Of a stretch of DNA of 11,036 nucleotides, positions 1 through 6,082 are shown piece by piece. A program made the position numbers and the translations under genes. The stretch is from positions 1 to 11,036 of the forward strand of contig JAATFJ010000170.1 of NCBI GenBank assembly GCA_015655255.1, in the 5' to 3' direction. Origin of the DNA: Actinomycetales bacterium. GTDB taxonomy: Bacteria > Actinomycetota > Actinomycetes > Actinomycetales > Microbacteriaceae. The notes beneath the pieces were generated by a model. It was not told the origin of the DNA and did no database searches. It worked only from the letters and a program-made list of their open reading frames with translations. Numbering within the stretch: position 1 is the stretch's first letter; the number at the start of each line of letters is the position of its first letter.

Positions 1-372
1 CTTCTTGTCCTGGCGCGAATAGGGGAAGTACGGGGCGACGATGGTGATGCGCTTGGCGGAAGCGCGCTTGGCGGCGTCGATCATGATGAGCGTCTCCATG
101 AGCCACTCGTTGACCGGTTCTCCGAACGTCTGCACGATGAAGAGGTCGCAGCCGCGGATGGAGACCTCGTAGCGCGCGTAGATCTCGCCGGAGGCGAAGG
201 TGCGGTGCTCCACGGGGGCGATCTGAGTGCCGAGTGCTTCTGCGACGGCAGCGGTCAGCGCGGGGTGAGAACGCCCTCCGGCGACGACGAGCCGTTTCTT
301 GGTCTTCGCAACAAGACCCGGCGCAACACCGTTGTCCCGATCGAGTTCAACGGTCTTCTGCTTGCGCGCCAT
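1..372 (-). CDS. prs: Ribose-phosphate pyrophosphokinase (PRPP synthase), N-terminal part, cut by window edge
   Basis: Makes phosphoribosyl pyrophosphate from ribose 5-phosphate and ATP in the cytoplasm, feeding purine, pyrimidine, histidine, tryptophan and NAD synthesis. The first 124 codons are present. Seen: a family-typical FASGEIYARYEVSIRGCD segment (residues about 58-75), then FIVQTFGEPVNEWLMETL, and APYFPYSRQDKK at the window edge, matching the PRPP-synthase PYF.Y.RQD motif that belongs to the ATP/ribose-phosphate site. The start is the ATG at 372, with an AGAAGG/GGGA purine stretch just upstream on the minus strand. It begins 26 bp inside the 3' end of glmU, so translation is probably coupled to glmU, which supplies a biosynthetic partner often adjacent in actinobacteria. 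The C-terminal part lies outside the window. Identification is by motif and is very secure. Confidence 0.96.
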   Translation of the reverse strand, partial: MARKQKTVELDRDNGVAPGLVAKTKKRLVVAGGRSHPALTAAVAEALGTQIAPVEHRTFASGEIYARYEVSIRGCDLFIVQTFGEPVNEWLMETLIMIDAAKRASAKRITIVAPYFPYSRQDKK

Positions 373-1810
373 TCCCAGCCTTCTCTGCTGATCGTGCACG
401 GGACGCCGCCTCGGCCGCTCCCGTACCTGCTCTGTTCTTCTCGACCCACCCCTCGATGTTGCGTTGAGGGGCGACACTCAGGGCCAGGGCGCCAGCAGGC
501 ACATCCTTGCGGACCACTGCTCCCGCTCCGGTCTTCGCTCCATCTCCGATCCTAACGGGCGCGACGAAGACATTATGCGAGCCCGCGTGCACCTCGTCTC
601 CGATCACGGTGCGATGCTTGGCGACATCGTCGTAGTTCGCCGTGATCGCACCGGCGCCGAGGTTCACCCGCTCGCCGATCGTCGTGTCCCCGATGTAGGA
701 CAGATGGGGAACCTTGCTTCCGGCGCCGATCCGCGAGTTCTTGACCTCGACGAAGGTGCCGATCTTGCCCCCCTCGGCGAGCTCCGCGCCGGGGCGGAGG
801 TAGGAGAAGGGGCCGACGGTCGCGCCCGCGCCGATGACCGCGAGGGTGGCGTCAGAGCGACGCACGATGGCATTCTCGCCGATCTCGCAGTCCACGAGGG
901 TCGTGTCGGGGCCGACGATGGCTCCCGCGGAGATCTTCGTCGCACGGAGGATCTGCGTGTTCGGGAGGAGGGTGACATCGGGCGCGAGAACCGCGTCGTC
1001 GTCGATCCAGGTCGTCTCCGGGTCGACCACTGTCACGCCCTCGCGCTGCCAGTGCCGCACGATGCGGTCGCGGAGCACGCGACCGGCGGCAGCGAGCTGG
1101 ATACGGTCATTGATGCCGAAGGTCGTCGTGGCGTCCTCGGCGAGCTCCGCGGTGACGGGCTGCTCCTCCGCCCGCAGCAGGCCGATGACGTCGGTGAGAT
1201 ACATCTCTCCCTGCGAGTTGTCGGTGCCTACTCGGGGAAGCTGCGTGCGCAGAGCAGCGGCGCGGAACACGTAGACGCCCGCATTGATCTCGGTGACGGC
1301 GGCTTCCTCGTCCGTCGCCTCCTTCTGCTCGACAATGCGGTCCACGCCTCCGTCGGCGCCGCGGATGATCCGCCCATAGCCGCTCGGGTCGTCGAGACGG
1401 GCGCTGAGCAGGGTCGCGGCCGCCGCACTCCGCCGGTGCGCGGCAAGCAGCGCGGCGAGGGTCTTCTCCTCGAGAAGGGGGACGTCGCCGGAGAGGACGA
1501 GAACGTCGCCGGAGAACTCCGCGGGCAGCGCGTCCACGGCAAGCTGCACAGCACGACCGGTACCCGGGATATCGTCTTGATCAACGATGACGGCGTCGGG
1601 GTATTCCGCGGCGAGCGTCTCCGCGATGCGGTCGCGCTCGTGGCGGACGACGACCTCGATGCGCGCGGCGTCGAGGAACTGAGCAGTGCGGAGCACGTGG
1701 CCGAGGAGGGACCGTCCGCCGAGCGGGTGGAGCACCTTGGGGAGCTGCGACTTCATGCGCGTCCCCTGGCCGGCGGCAAGGATGACGATGGCAAGAGTGT
1801 TCTCGGTCAT
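347..1810 (-). CDS. glmU: Bifunctional GlmU: GlcN-1-P acetyltransferase / GlcNAc-1-P uridyltransferase
   Basis: Carries out the last two steps to UDP-N-acetylglucosamine: acetylation of glucosamine 1-phosphate, then UTP-dependent uridylylation. The product feeds peptidoglycan and cell-wall glycans. It is 487 aa, close to the usual actinobacterial length. The N-terminal pyrophosphorylase domain has LAAGQGTRMKSQLPKVLH (residues 11-28, the nucleotide-binding signature) and VLSGDVPLL. The C-terminal left-handed beta-helix domain has GTFVEVKNS, a HLSYIGD motif with the likely catalytic base His369, and GAGAITANYD. A low-complexity Ala/Glu-rich tail follows residue about 460. The frame is open far upstream, but the ATG at 1810 gives the standard family N-terminus, and further upstream lies tRNA-Gln. 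The start is one base from the tRNA 3' end, so the only Shine-Dalgarno-like bases (GGCGGAG) lie inside the tRNA acceptor stem. The 3' end overlaps prs by 26 bp. Confidence 0.97.
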   Translation of the reverse strand: MTENTLAIVILAAGQGTRMKSQLPKVLHPLGGRSLLGHVLRTAQFLDAARIEVVVRHERDRIAETLAAEYPDAVIVDQDDIPGTGRAVQLAVDALPAEFSGDVLVLSGDVPLLEEKTLAALLAAHRRSAAAATLLSARLDDPSGYGRIIRGADGGVDRIVEQKEATDEEAAVTEINAGVYVFRAAALRTQLPRVGTDNSQGEMYLTDVIGLLRAEEQPVTAELAEDATTTFGINDRIQLAAAGRVLRDRIVRHWQREGVTVVDPETTWIDDDAVLAPDVTLLPNTQILRATKISAGAIVGPDTTLVDCEIGENAIVRRSDATLAVIGAGATVGPFSYLRPGAELAEGGKIGTFVEVKNSRIGAGSKVPHLSYIGDTTIGERVNLGAGAITANYDDVAKHRTVIGDEVHAGSHNVFVAPVRIGDGAKTGAGAVVRKDVPAGALALSVAPQRNIEGWVEKNRAGTGAAEAASRARSAEKAGNGAQAEDR

Positions 1811-1811
1811 G

Positions 1812-1883
1812 CTCCGCCGCCAGGACTCGAACCTAGACCTCACAGCTCCAAAGGCTGTCGTGCTGCCATTACACCACGGCGGA
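1812..1883 (-). tRNA. tRNA-Gln (anticodon UUG)
   Basis: A complete 72-nt cloverleaf can be folded on the minus strand. The acceptor stem is TCCGCCG with CGGCGGA, the D-arm contains GTGTAATGGCAGCAC, the anticodon stem is ACAGC/GCTGT around the loop CTTTGGA, the variable loop is GAGGT, and the T-arm is CTAGG-TTCGAGT-CCTGG. The anticodon TTG reads CAA (Gln). The discriminator base is G at 1812. No CCA is encoded, because the next bases are C and then the ATG of glmU, so CCA must be added after transcription. It probably shares a transcript with glmU. The boundaries are certain to within a base because the acceptor stem pairs perfectly. Confidence 0.97.
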
Positions 1884-2032
1884 CCGGCCCGGAGGCCGCC
1901 TCCCAAGTCTGCCACGCCTCGCCCCGCCCGTGCGCCCGCCTCTCCCCTTCGTTCCCTCCGTCTCCCCACGGTTATTTGCCGCGGGGGGGTCGCCTCCGGG
2001 CTGCGTGAGACGACAACGGGAGCCACATGACT

Positions 2033-2049
2033 GGGCGGGCGGGCGCGGG
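2033..2049 (+). repeat. G-quadruplex motif 1 (G3N1G3N1G3N3G3)
   Basis: Four GGG tracts at 2033-2035, 2037-2039, 2041-2043 and 2047-2049 on the plus strand, with loops of 1, 1 and 3 bases. This satisfies the standard intramolecular G4 pattern. It lies about 25-40 bp upstream of the marR -10 box, near the -35 region. Being GC-rich alone could create it, so function is unproven. Confidence 0.6.
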
Positions 2050-2058
2050 CGGACGAGA

Positions 2059-2073
2059 GGGCGGGCGGGCGGG
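2059..2073 (+). repeat. G-quadruplex motif 2 (G3C x3 + G3)
   Basis: GGGCGGGCGGGCGGG gives four G3 tracts joined by single-base loops, the arrangement that forms the most stable parallel G4s. It ends at the first base of the marR -10 box, so it occupies the core-promoter spacer on the non-template strand. A run of six G follows the -10 box (2079-2084), just before the start codon. Confidence 0.65.
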
Positions 2074-2078
2074 ATAAT
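2073..2078 (+). promoter_or_regulatory. Candidate -10 box of marR (GATAAT), leaderless arrangement
   Basis: GATAAT matches TATAAT at five of six positions and stands out as almost the only AT-rich hexamer in the region. It ends seven bases before the marR ATG at 2085, so transcription would start at or next to the A of the start codon. A 17-bp spacer puts CGGACG (2050-2055) at the -35 position, a half match to TTGACA. Leaderless mRNAs are common in actinobacteria. Confidence 0.6.
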
Positions 2079-2084
2079 GGGGGG

Positions 2085-2582
2085 ATGAGTATGGGGAGCG
2101 ATGAGGTCGACCGGATCGTCGGCGCCTGGAACGAACAGCGGCCCGATCTCGATTTCTCGCCCCTGGCCGTGCTCTCGCGCATGGACCGCCTCTCCAAGCA
2201 CCTCGACCGTGCGCGGCGGGACGTCTTCCGCCGCAGCGATCTGGAGGCCTGGGAGTGGGACGTGCTCGCCGCGCTCCGCCGCGCGGGCGCGCCGTACCGC
2301 CTCTCCCCCAAGCAACTGCTGCAGCAGACGCTCGTCTCCAGCGGCACCATGACCAACCGCATCGACCGGCTCGTCGCACGCTCGCTCGTGCGCCGCGAGG
2401 CGGATCCCGGCGACAGGCGGAGCATCCTCGTCATCCTCACCGACGAGGGCCGCATCCGCGCGGACGCCGCGATCACGCGCCTCGTCGACGTGGAGGCAGA
2501 GCTCCTCCAGTCCCTCACGCGCTCCGACCGCGAACGCCTCGCCACGCTGCTCCGCAAGCTGAGCCTGAGCTTCGACCGCTAG
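2085..2582 (+). CDS. MarR-family transcriptional regulator
   Basis: A 165-aa winged helix-turn-helix regulator, near the usual MarR length of 140-170 aa. N-terminal helices (about 25-70) and C-terminal helices (about 122-165) would form the dimer interface. The DNA-binding core LSPKQLLQQTLVSSGTMTNR (residues 73-92) continues into IDRLVARSLV, followed by the wing READPGDRRSILVILTDEG with the conserved DxRR-x-ILVxLT-x-G pattern. MarR proteins usually repress their own or neighbouring genes and release DNA on binding a small phenolic or other ligand; the ligand here cannot be told. The stop codon is followed at once by the start of the pseudouridine synthase (TAGATG), so the two are cotranscribed. 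A second ATG at 2091 is an alternative start, but 2085 is seven bases past a good -10 box. Confidence 0.9.
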   Translation: MSMGSDEVDRIVGAWNEQRPDLDFSPLAVLSRMDRLSKHLDRARRDVFRRSDLEAWEWDVLAALRRAGAPYRLSPKQLLQQTLVSSGTMTNRIDRLVARSLVRREADPGDRRSILVILTDEGRIRADAAITRLVDVEAELLQSLTRSDRERLATLLRKLSLSFDR

Positions 2583-3506
2583 ATGGGCATGCCCTCACCG
2601 CTCCCCGTGCGCGACGGCGTGGGGGCCACGCGGCTCCGCATCCCGCGCACGGGCACATGGGCGACCGTCGCCGATTACATGGTGGAGCGCTTCTCGCACC
2701 TCGACCCCGAGCGCCTGCGCGCCCGCTTCCCCCGCGGAGAGATCGTCGACGCCGACGCCGCACCGCTCGGACTGGACACCCCGCTGGGGGCCATCGACTT
2801 CGTCTGGTACTACCGCGAGCCGCCCGTGGAGATCGATATCCCGTTCCGCGAGGAGATCCTGCACATCGACGACGACCTCGTCGTCATCGACAAGCCGCAC
2901 TTCCTCCCCACGACGCCCGCGGGGAAATACGTGCAGAACACCGCCCTCGTGCGGCTCCGCAACCGGCTCGGCAACCCCGATCTCGTCCCCATCCACCGCC
3001 TCGACCGGGCCACGGCGGGCGTGCTCATGTTCTCCGCACGTCCCCAGACACGCGGCGCCTACCAACTGCTTTTCCAGAACCGGGAGATCGAGAAGGTCTA
3101 CGAGGCGGTGTCGGCACGTCCGGAGGGGTGGACGCCGGACGACCTCCCCCCGATCCTCCGGATGCACATCGAGAAGTTCCGCGGCCAGGTCTGCGTGCAG
3201 GTGCATCCCGAACGCGACCCCAACTCGGAGACGCGCATTGCGCTGCGGCACGCGGATGCGGACACGGTGCACACGCGCTTGTATCCGCACACGGGGAAGA
3301 TGCACCAGCTGCGCGTGCACCTCGCCTCGGTGGGACTGGGGATCCTGCACGACCCGCTCTATCCCGAGCTCCTCCCGGAGACCCCCGACGACCACGACCG
3401 TCCACTGCAGCTCCTCGCGAGCGAGGTGCGCTTCGTCGATCCGCTGAGCGGGGAGCCGCGGGTGTTCCGCACCGAACGCACACTGCGCTACGCCCCGGTG
3501 CGCTGA
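2583..3506 (+). CDS. RluA-family RNA pseudouridine synthase
   Basis: Converts specific uridines to pseudouridine in 23S rRNA or tRNA; the target nucleotide cannot be predicted from this sequence. It is 307 aa. Residues about 25-95 form a short N-terminal domain, possibly a diverged RNA-binding region. The catalytic core starts at IDDDLVVIDKPHFLPTTPAG (about 95-114). The signature HRLDRATAGVLMF (138-150) includes the probable nucleophile Asp141. The later motif PHTGKMHQLRVHLASVGLGI (about 238-257) is the family's conserved RxHxA-type segment. The ATG directly abuts the marR stop and has no clear Shine-Dalgarno sequence, so translation probably depends on reinitiation; ATG 2589 is a possible alternative start. 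Cotranscription with a MarR regulator is likely incidental or autoregulatory. Confidence 0.92.
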   Translation: MGMPSPLPVRDGVGATRLRIPRTGTWATVADYMVERFSHLDPERLRARFPRGEIVDADAAPLGLDTPLGAIDFVWYYREPPVEIDIPFREEILHIDDDLVVIDKPHFLPTTPAGKYVQNTALVRLRNRLGNPDLVPIHRLDRATAGVLMFSARPQTRGAYQLLFQNREIEKVYEAVSARPEGWTPDDLPPILRMHIEKFRGQVCVQVHPERDPNSETRIALRHADADTVHTRLYPHTGKMHQLRVHLASVGLGILHDPLYPELLPETPDDHDRPLQLLASEVRFVDPLSGEPRVFRTERTLRYAPVR

Positions 3507-3519
3507 AGAACGACGTCCG

Positions 3520-3551
3520 GTGCGGGCGCGACCCGAGGGCCGCACCCGCAC
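3520..3551. terminator. GC-rich hairpin between convergent genes, candidate bidirectional terminator
   Basis: GTGCGGG (3520-3526) pairs with CCCGCAC (3545-3551); after one C-A mismatch, GCG/CGC extends the stem (3528-3530 with 3541-3543) around a 10-base loop. It sits in the 51-bp gap between the stops of the RluA-type gene (plus) and the SDR gene (minus). There is no T-run on either side, so it would be a U-less hairpin terminator, as often proposed in GC-rich actinobacteria. Confidence 0.5.
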
Positions 3552-3557
3552 AACTGC

Positions 3558-4343
3558 TCAGCTGCCGTTGGACATGAGGTTGGCAAGCCCTCCGTCGATG
3601 CTGATCGAGGCGGCGTTAATGTAGGACGCCTCCTCGGTCATGAGGAAGGCGACAACGGCACCGACCTCGGCGGGCTGGCCGAGGCGCTTCGACGGCACGA
3701 CACCGGCCAGCTGCGCGAGCGCCTCGTCCGTGTGCCCGCCGGACTGCTGTTCGGCGAGTGTACGGAGCATGCGCGTCTCCATGAATCCCGGGTGGATGGC
3801 GTTGACGCGGATGCCGAAGGCGGCCAGGTCGCCCGCAGCCTCCCGCGTAAGACCCAGCACCGCGTGCTTCGAGGCGGTGTAGGCGACGCCGTTCTGCGCG
3901 CCCTTGAGCCCGCCGACGGAGCTGGAGTTCACGATCGCGCCGGAGCCATGCTCCTTCATGACGCGACTCACGTGCTTGAGGCCAAGGAACGTGCCGACGA
4001 CGTTGACCTGCTGCACCTTGAGGAAGTCCGCGACGGCGTAGTCCCAGATCGGGCCGCTCGCGCCCTCGATGCCCGCGTTGTTGTGGAACGCGTCGATGCG
4101 CCCGAAGCGCTCGACTGCCGCGGCGACGTAGCGCTCGACGTGCTCCTCGTTCGTGACGTCGGCGGTGACCGTCTCGACCTCGGTGATCGCGCGCAGCTCC
4201 TCGGCACGCGCCGCGAGCGCCTCGCCGTTGAAGTCCACGAGCACGACCTTTGCGCCGAGCCTCGCCATCGCCGTCGAGGAGGCGAAACCGAGATCACCCG
4301 CCGCTCCCGTGACGATGGCGACCTTACCTTCCAGTGAGAACAT
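3558..4343 (-). CDS. Short-chain dehydrogenase/reductase (classical SDR), TetR-linked
   Basis: A 261-aa NAD(P)-dependent oxidoreductase of the classical SDR family; the substrate is unknown. Seen: cofactor glycine motif TGAAGDLG (12-19), Asp37 at the end of the second strand (VVLVDF), which usually favours NAD(H), D62/V63 as the adenine contact, NNAG (88-91), Asn114, and the catalytic set Ser142, Tyr155 and Lys159 (YTASK). The C-terminal IDGGL is also typical. The start at 4343 gives the standard N-terminus (MFSLEGKVAIVTGAAG) and has a good AGGGAGAG ribosome-binding site. The frame stays open further upstream but overlaps the tetR gene there. The gene begins 38 bp after the tetR stop on the same strand, so it is the probable target of that regulator. 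Confidence 0.93.
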   Translation of the reverse strand: MFSLEGKVAIVTGAAGDLGFASSTAMARLGAKVVLVDFNGEALAARAEELRAITEVETVTADVTNEEHVERYVAAAVERFGRIDAFHNNAGIEGASGPIWDYAVADFLKVQQVNVVGTFLGLKHVSRVMKEHGSGAIVNSSSVGGLKGAQNGVAYTASKHAVLGLTREAAGDLAAFGIRVNAIHPGFMETRMLRTLAEQQSGGHTDEALAQLAGVVPSKRLGQPAEVGAVVAFLMTEEASYINAASISIDGGLANLMSNGS

Positions 4344-4381
4344 CGCGTTCTCTCCCTTCTTTTCTGTGTGGTGCTGTCTGC

Positions 4382-4972
4382 TCAGGACCGCGCGAGCGCG
4401 CGGAGCAGGGGCAGATAGACGTTCTCGACGAACCGCGCGATATCGGCACGGCTGATGTCCTTCTCGCGGGCGACGACTGTGTCGATGACGAAGGACTGCG
4501 GAAGGCGCAGGATCTCTTCGGGGACGGATGCTGCGGAATAGTGTGCGAGGGTGACGCAGAGCGCGTCGCGGCGACGTGGCCACAGCACGCGCTCGTAGGT
4601 GCCCCTGCTCGCCGCATGCGCCGTGATGCCGCGGATGAGCCCGCTCGCCTGCGCATCCGTAGCGCCGTCGCGGTAGACCCAGCTCGCCACGGCGCGGGCG
4701 ATGTCGACGGCCGGGTCGCCGGTGAGCTCGTGCACGTCCTCGGCGCCATAGGACTCGATGGCCGCGGCGAGGAAGGCATCGCGGTTCGCCCAGCGGCGGT
4801 AGACGGCCGATTTGCTCGTGTGGCAGCGCCGGACGATGTCGTCGATGCGGAACTGCGTGGGGCCGGAGGCCGCTAGTTCCGCCCGTGCGGCGGCGAGAAG
4901 CCGACCGGTGAGATCGCCGTCCAGGGATCTCGACTTCGTGCCCCTATCAGAAACGGTACTCACGAGTACCAT
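4382..4972 (-). CDS. TetR/AcrR-family transcriptional regulator
   Basis: A 196-aa one-domain repressor. The N-terminal TetR DNA-binding domain covers about 20-68, with FRIDDIVRRCHTSKSAVYRR (41-60) as the helix-turn-helix, followed by WANRDAFLAAAI. The remaining helices (about 75-196) form a ligand pocket that I cannot assign. It is upstream of, and on the same strand as, the SDR gene, so it likely controls the tetR-SDR operon in response to the SDR's substrate or a related compound. The ATG at 4972 has GGAG seven bases upstream and is preferred. A GTG at 4963 is an alternative: TAGCAT (4976-4971) would be a -10 box placing the transcript start right at that GTG. A 16-bp palindrome overlaps both starts (see operator). 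The frame runs on past the ATG across the divergent gene; that extension is not coding. Confidence 0.9.
   Translation of the reverse strand: MVLVSTVSDRGTKSRSLDGDLTGRLLAAARAELAASGPTQFRIDDIVRRCHTSKSAVYRRWANRDAFLAAAIESYGAEDVHELTGDPAVDIARAVASWVYRDGATDAQASGLIRGITAHAASRGTYERVLWPRRRDALCVTLAHYSAASVPEEILRLPQSFVIDTVVAREKDISRADIARFVENVYLPLLRALARS
4955..4970. promoter_or_regulatory. Candidate TetR operator: GGTACTC-AC-GAGTACC palindrome
   Basis: Perfect 7-bp arms around a 2-bp centre, lying over the start codon region of tetR. TetR proteins typically bind 15-20 bp palindromes at their own promoter. Its position fits autorepression by blocking RNA polymerase at the transcript start or early elongation. 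I saw no second copy elsewhere in the window, including the CobW-type promoter 80 bp away. Confidence 0.6.
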
Positions 4973-5041
4973 GCTACTGCTCCGATCCCTCTCTCGGGAG
5001 GGAAACGTGCTCCCCTCCTCGCATCGATAGCGGTCGGCGAC

Positions 5042-5047
5042 TACGGT
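5042..5047 (+). promoter_or_regulatory. Possible -10 box (TACGGT) of the CobW-type GTPase gene
   Basis: TACGGT fits the loose actinobacterial TANNNT -10 pattern and ends seven bases before the ATG at 5054, which would make a leaderless transcript. There is no clear -35 box. The alternative is a leadered mRNA with the weak GGTGGCGG before the ATG as ribosome-binding site. Confidence 0.3.
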
Positions 5048-5053
5048 GGCGGT

Positions 5054-6082
5054 ATGAACGCAGCGACAACGGGGCGCCTGCCTGTGGTCGCGGTGACGGG
5101 GTTCCTCGGCGCAGGGAAGACGAGTCTGCTCAATCATCTGCTGCGGCGGCCCGGAGCACGGCTCGGCGTCGTCGTCAACGATTTCGGCGCGCTCAATGTG
5201 GACGCGGCGCTCGTGACGGGTCAGGTGGACGCGGCCGCCATTTCCGGCGGGTGCCTCTGCTGCCTGCCTGATGCGGGCGGCCTCGACGATGCCCTGGAAC
5301 GCCTCGTCGACCCCCGGCTGCGCCTCGATGCCGTGCTCGTGGAGGCGAGCGGGATCGCCGAACCGCTCGCGCTCGCGCGACTCATCCGGTACAGCGGCGT
5401 GGATCGTGTGCGCCCGGGCGGGATCGTGGAGGTCGTCGACGCCGTCGAGCACTTCCGCACGGTGGACGTGCTCCCCGAGCCGCCCGCGCGCTACGCGGCG
5501 GCAACGCTCGTCGTCATCGGCAAGGCCGATCTCCTGCCTCCCGAGGAACGCGATGCCGTCGTCGCACGCATCCGAGCACGCGTAGCCGCGCAGAATCCGC
5601 GCGTCACCGTCGTCGTCGCCAAGGGCGGGGCGATCGATCCCGCGCTCGTCTTCGACGCCGCGGGAGAGGAGGATCCACCGGATCAGCTGCCGATCGGGGC
5701 GCTGCTGCGAGAAGGTCATCACGGTCACGGGGATCATGCGCATGCGGCGTCCGTCTCCGTTCCTCTCCCCCGCCCCGTGTCCCCCCGCACGCTGCTCGCA
5801 CTCTTCGAGGATCCGCCGGTGGGCGCCTACCGAATGAAGGGACGCGTGCGCGTGCAGGAAGCGCGCGGCGCACGCGGCTACGCCGTCCACCTCACGGGGC
5901 GGATGATCCACGTCTCCCCGCTCCCCGAGCCGCCGGTCCGGGGCGAGCTCGTCGCGATCGGCCCGGAGCTGGATACGTCCGCGGCGCAGCGCCGCCTCGA
6001 CGCCGTCGCGGGCTCCGATCCGGGAGGGCCGGAGGCCGCGGGGCTACGGCTGCTGCACCGCTATCGTCGGCTGAGCGACTGA
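5054..6082 (+). CDS. CobW/COG0523-family metallochaperone-type GTPase
   Basis: A 342-aa P-loop GTPase of the family that delivers metal ions (Zn, Co, Fe or other) to client proteins; several members act in zinc starvation. Seen: Walker A GFLGAGKT (16-23), the metal-binding GGCLCC (65-70, CxCC), VLVEASGIAEPL (94-105) as the switch II/Walker B region, a histidine-rich stretch GHHGHGDHAH (221-230) typical of metal handling, and a C-terminal CobW-C domain (about 235-342). The G4 motif is odd: GKAD (156-159) replaces the usual NKxD, losing the Asn that helps recognise guanine. The upstream gap has no Fur/Zur-like palindrome. Divergent from tetR (81-bp gap); its 3' end overlaps the permease gene tail to tail by 39 bp. 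The metal served cannot be read from sequence. Confidence 0.9.
   Translation: MNAATTGRLPVVAVTGFLGAGKTSLLNHLLRRPGARLGVVVNDFGALNVDAALVTGQVDAAAISGGCLCCLPDAGGLDDALERLVDPRLRLDAVLVEASGIAEPLALARLIRYSGVDRVRPGGIVEVVDAVEHFRTVDVLPEPPARYAAATLVVIGKADLLPPEERDAVVARIRARVAAQNPRVTVVVAKGGAIDPALVFDAAGEEDPPDQLPIGALLREGHHGHGDHAHAASVSVPLPRPVSPRTLLALFEDPPVGAYRMKGRVRVQEARGARGYAVHLTGRMIHVSPLPEPPVRGELVAIGPELDTSAAQRRLDAVAGSDPGGPEAAGLRLLHRYRRLSD

Larger units (their letters stand above)
1884..2084. promoter_or_regulatory. Divergent intergenic region between tRNA-Gln/glmU/prs and marR
   Basis: This 201-bp, extremely GC-rich gap must hold the promoters of the tRNA-glmU-prs unit (minus) and marR (plus). On the plus strand there is a good -10 box next to marR, and two G-quadruplex motifs (listed separately). 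On the minus strand I see only a weak candidate -10, CAGACT at 1911-1906, which would give a tRNA leader of about 16 nt; no convincing -35 box. A 13-bp palindrome, GGAGGC-C-GCCTCC, lies at 1891-1903 just upstream of the tRNA. No gene is supported here. Confidence 0.6.

Noticed and set aside
464..2008. 514-codon open frame on the plus strand opposite glmU
   Set aside because: Compositional shadow of glmU in GC-rich DNA (Asp/Arg/Glu/Gly-rich, no motifs); it also runs through the tRNA.
1811..2557. Open frame extending glmU far upstream on the minus strand
   Set aside because: It runs through a perfect tRNA-Gln and antisense to marR, is Arg/Ser-rich without family features, and the standard GlmU N-terminus begins at the ATG at 1810.
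2255..3577. 440-codon Arg/Pro-rich frame overlapping marR and the RluA-type gene
   Set aside because: Same strand, wrong frame; no domain and biased composition typical of a shadow frame.
4973..5053. Zur box controlling the CobW-type gene
   Set aside because: No TGAnAATnATTnTCA-like palindrome in the 81-bp gap; the only such site is at 8165-8179, serving another promoter.
4973..5911. Upstream extension of the tetR frame across the CobW-type gene
   Set aside because: Antisense to a gene with clear GTPase motifs; the TetR domain begins after the ATG at 4972.
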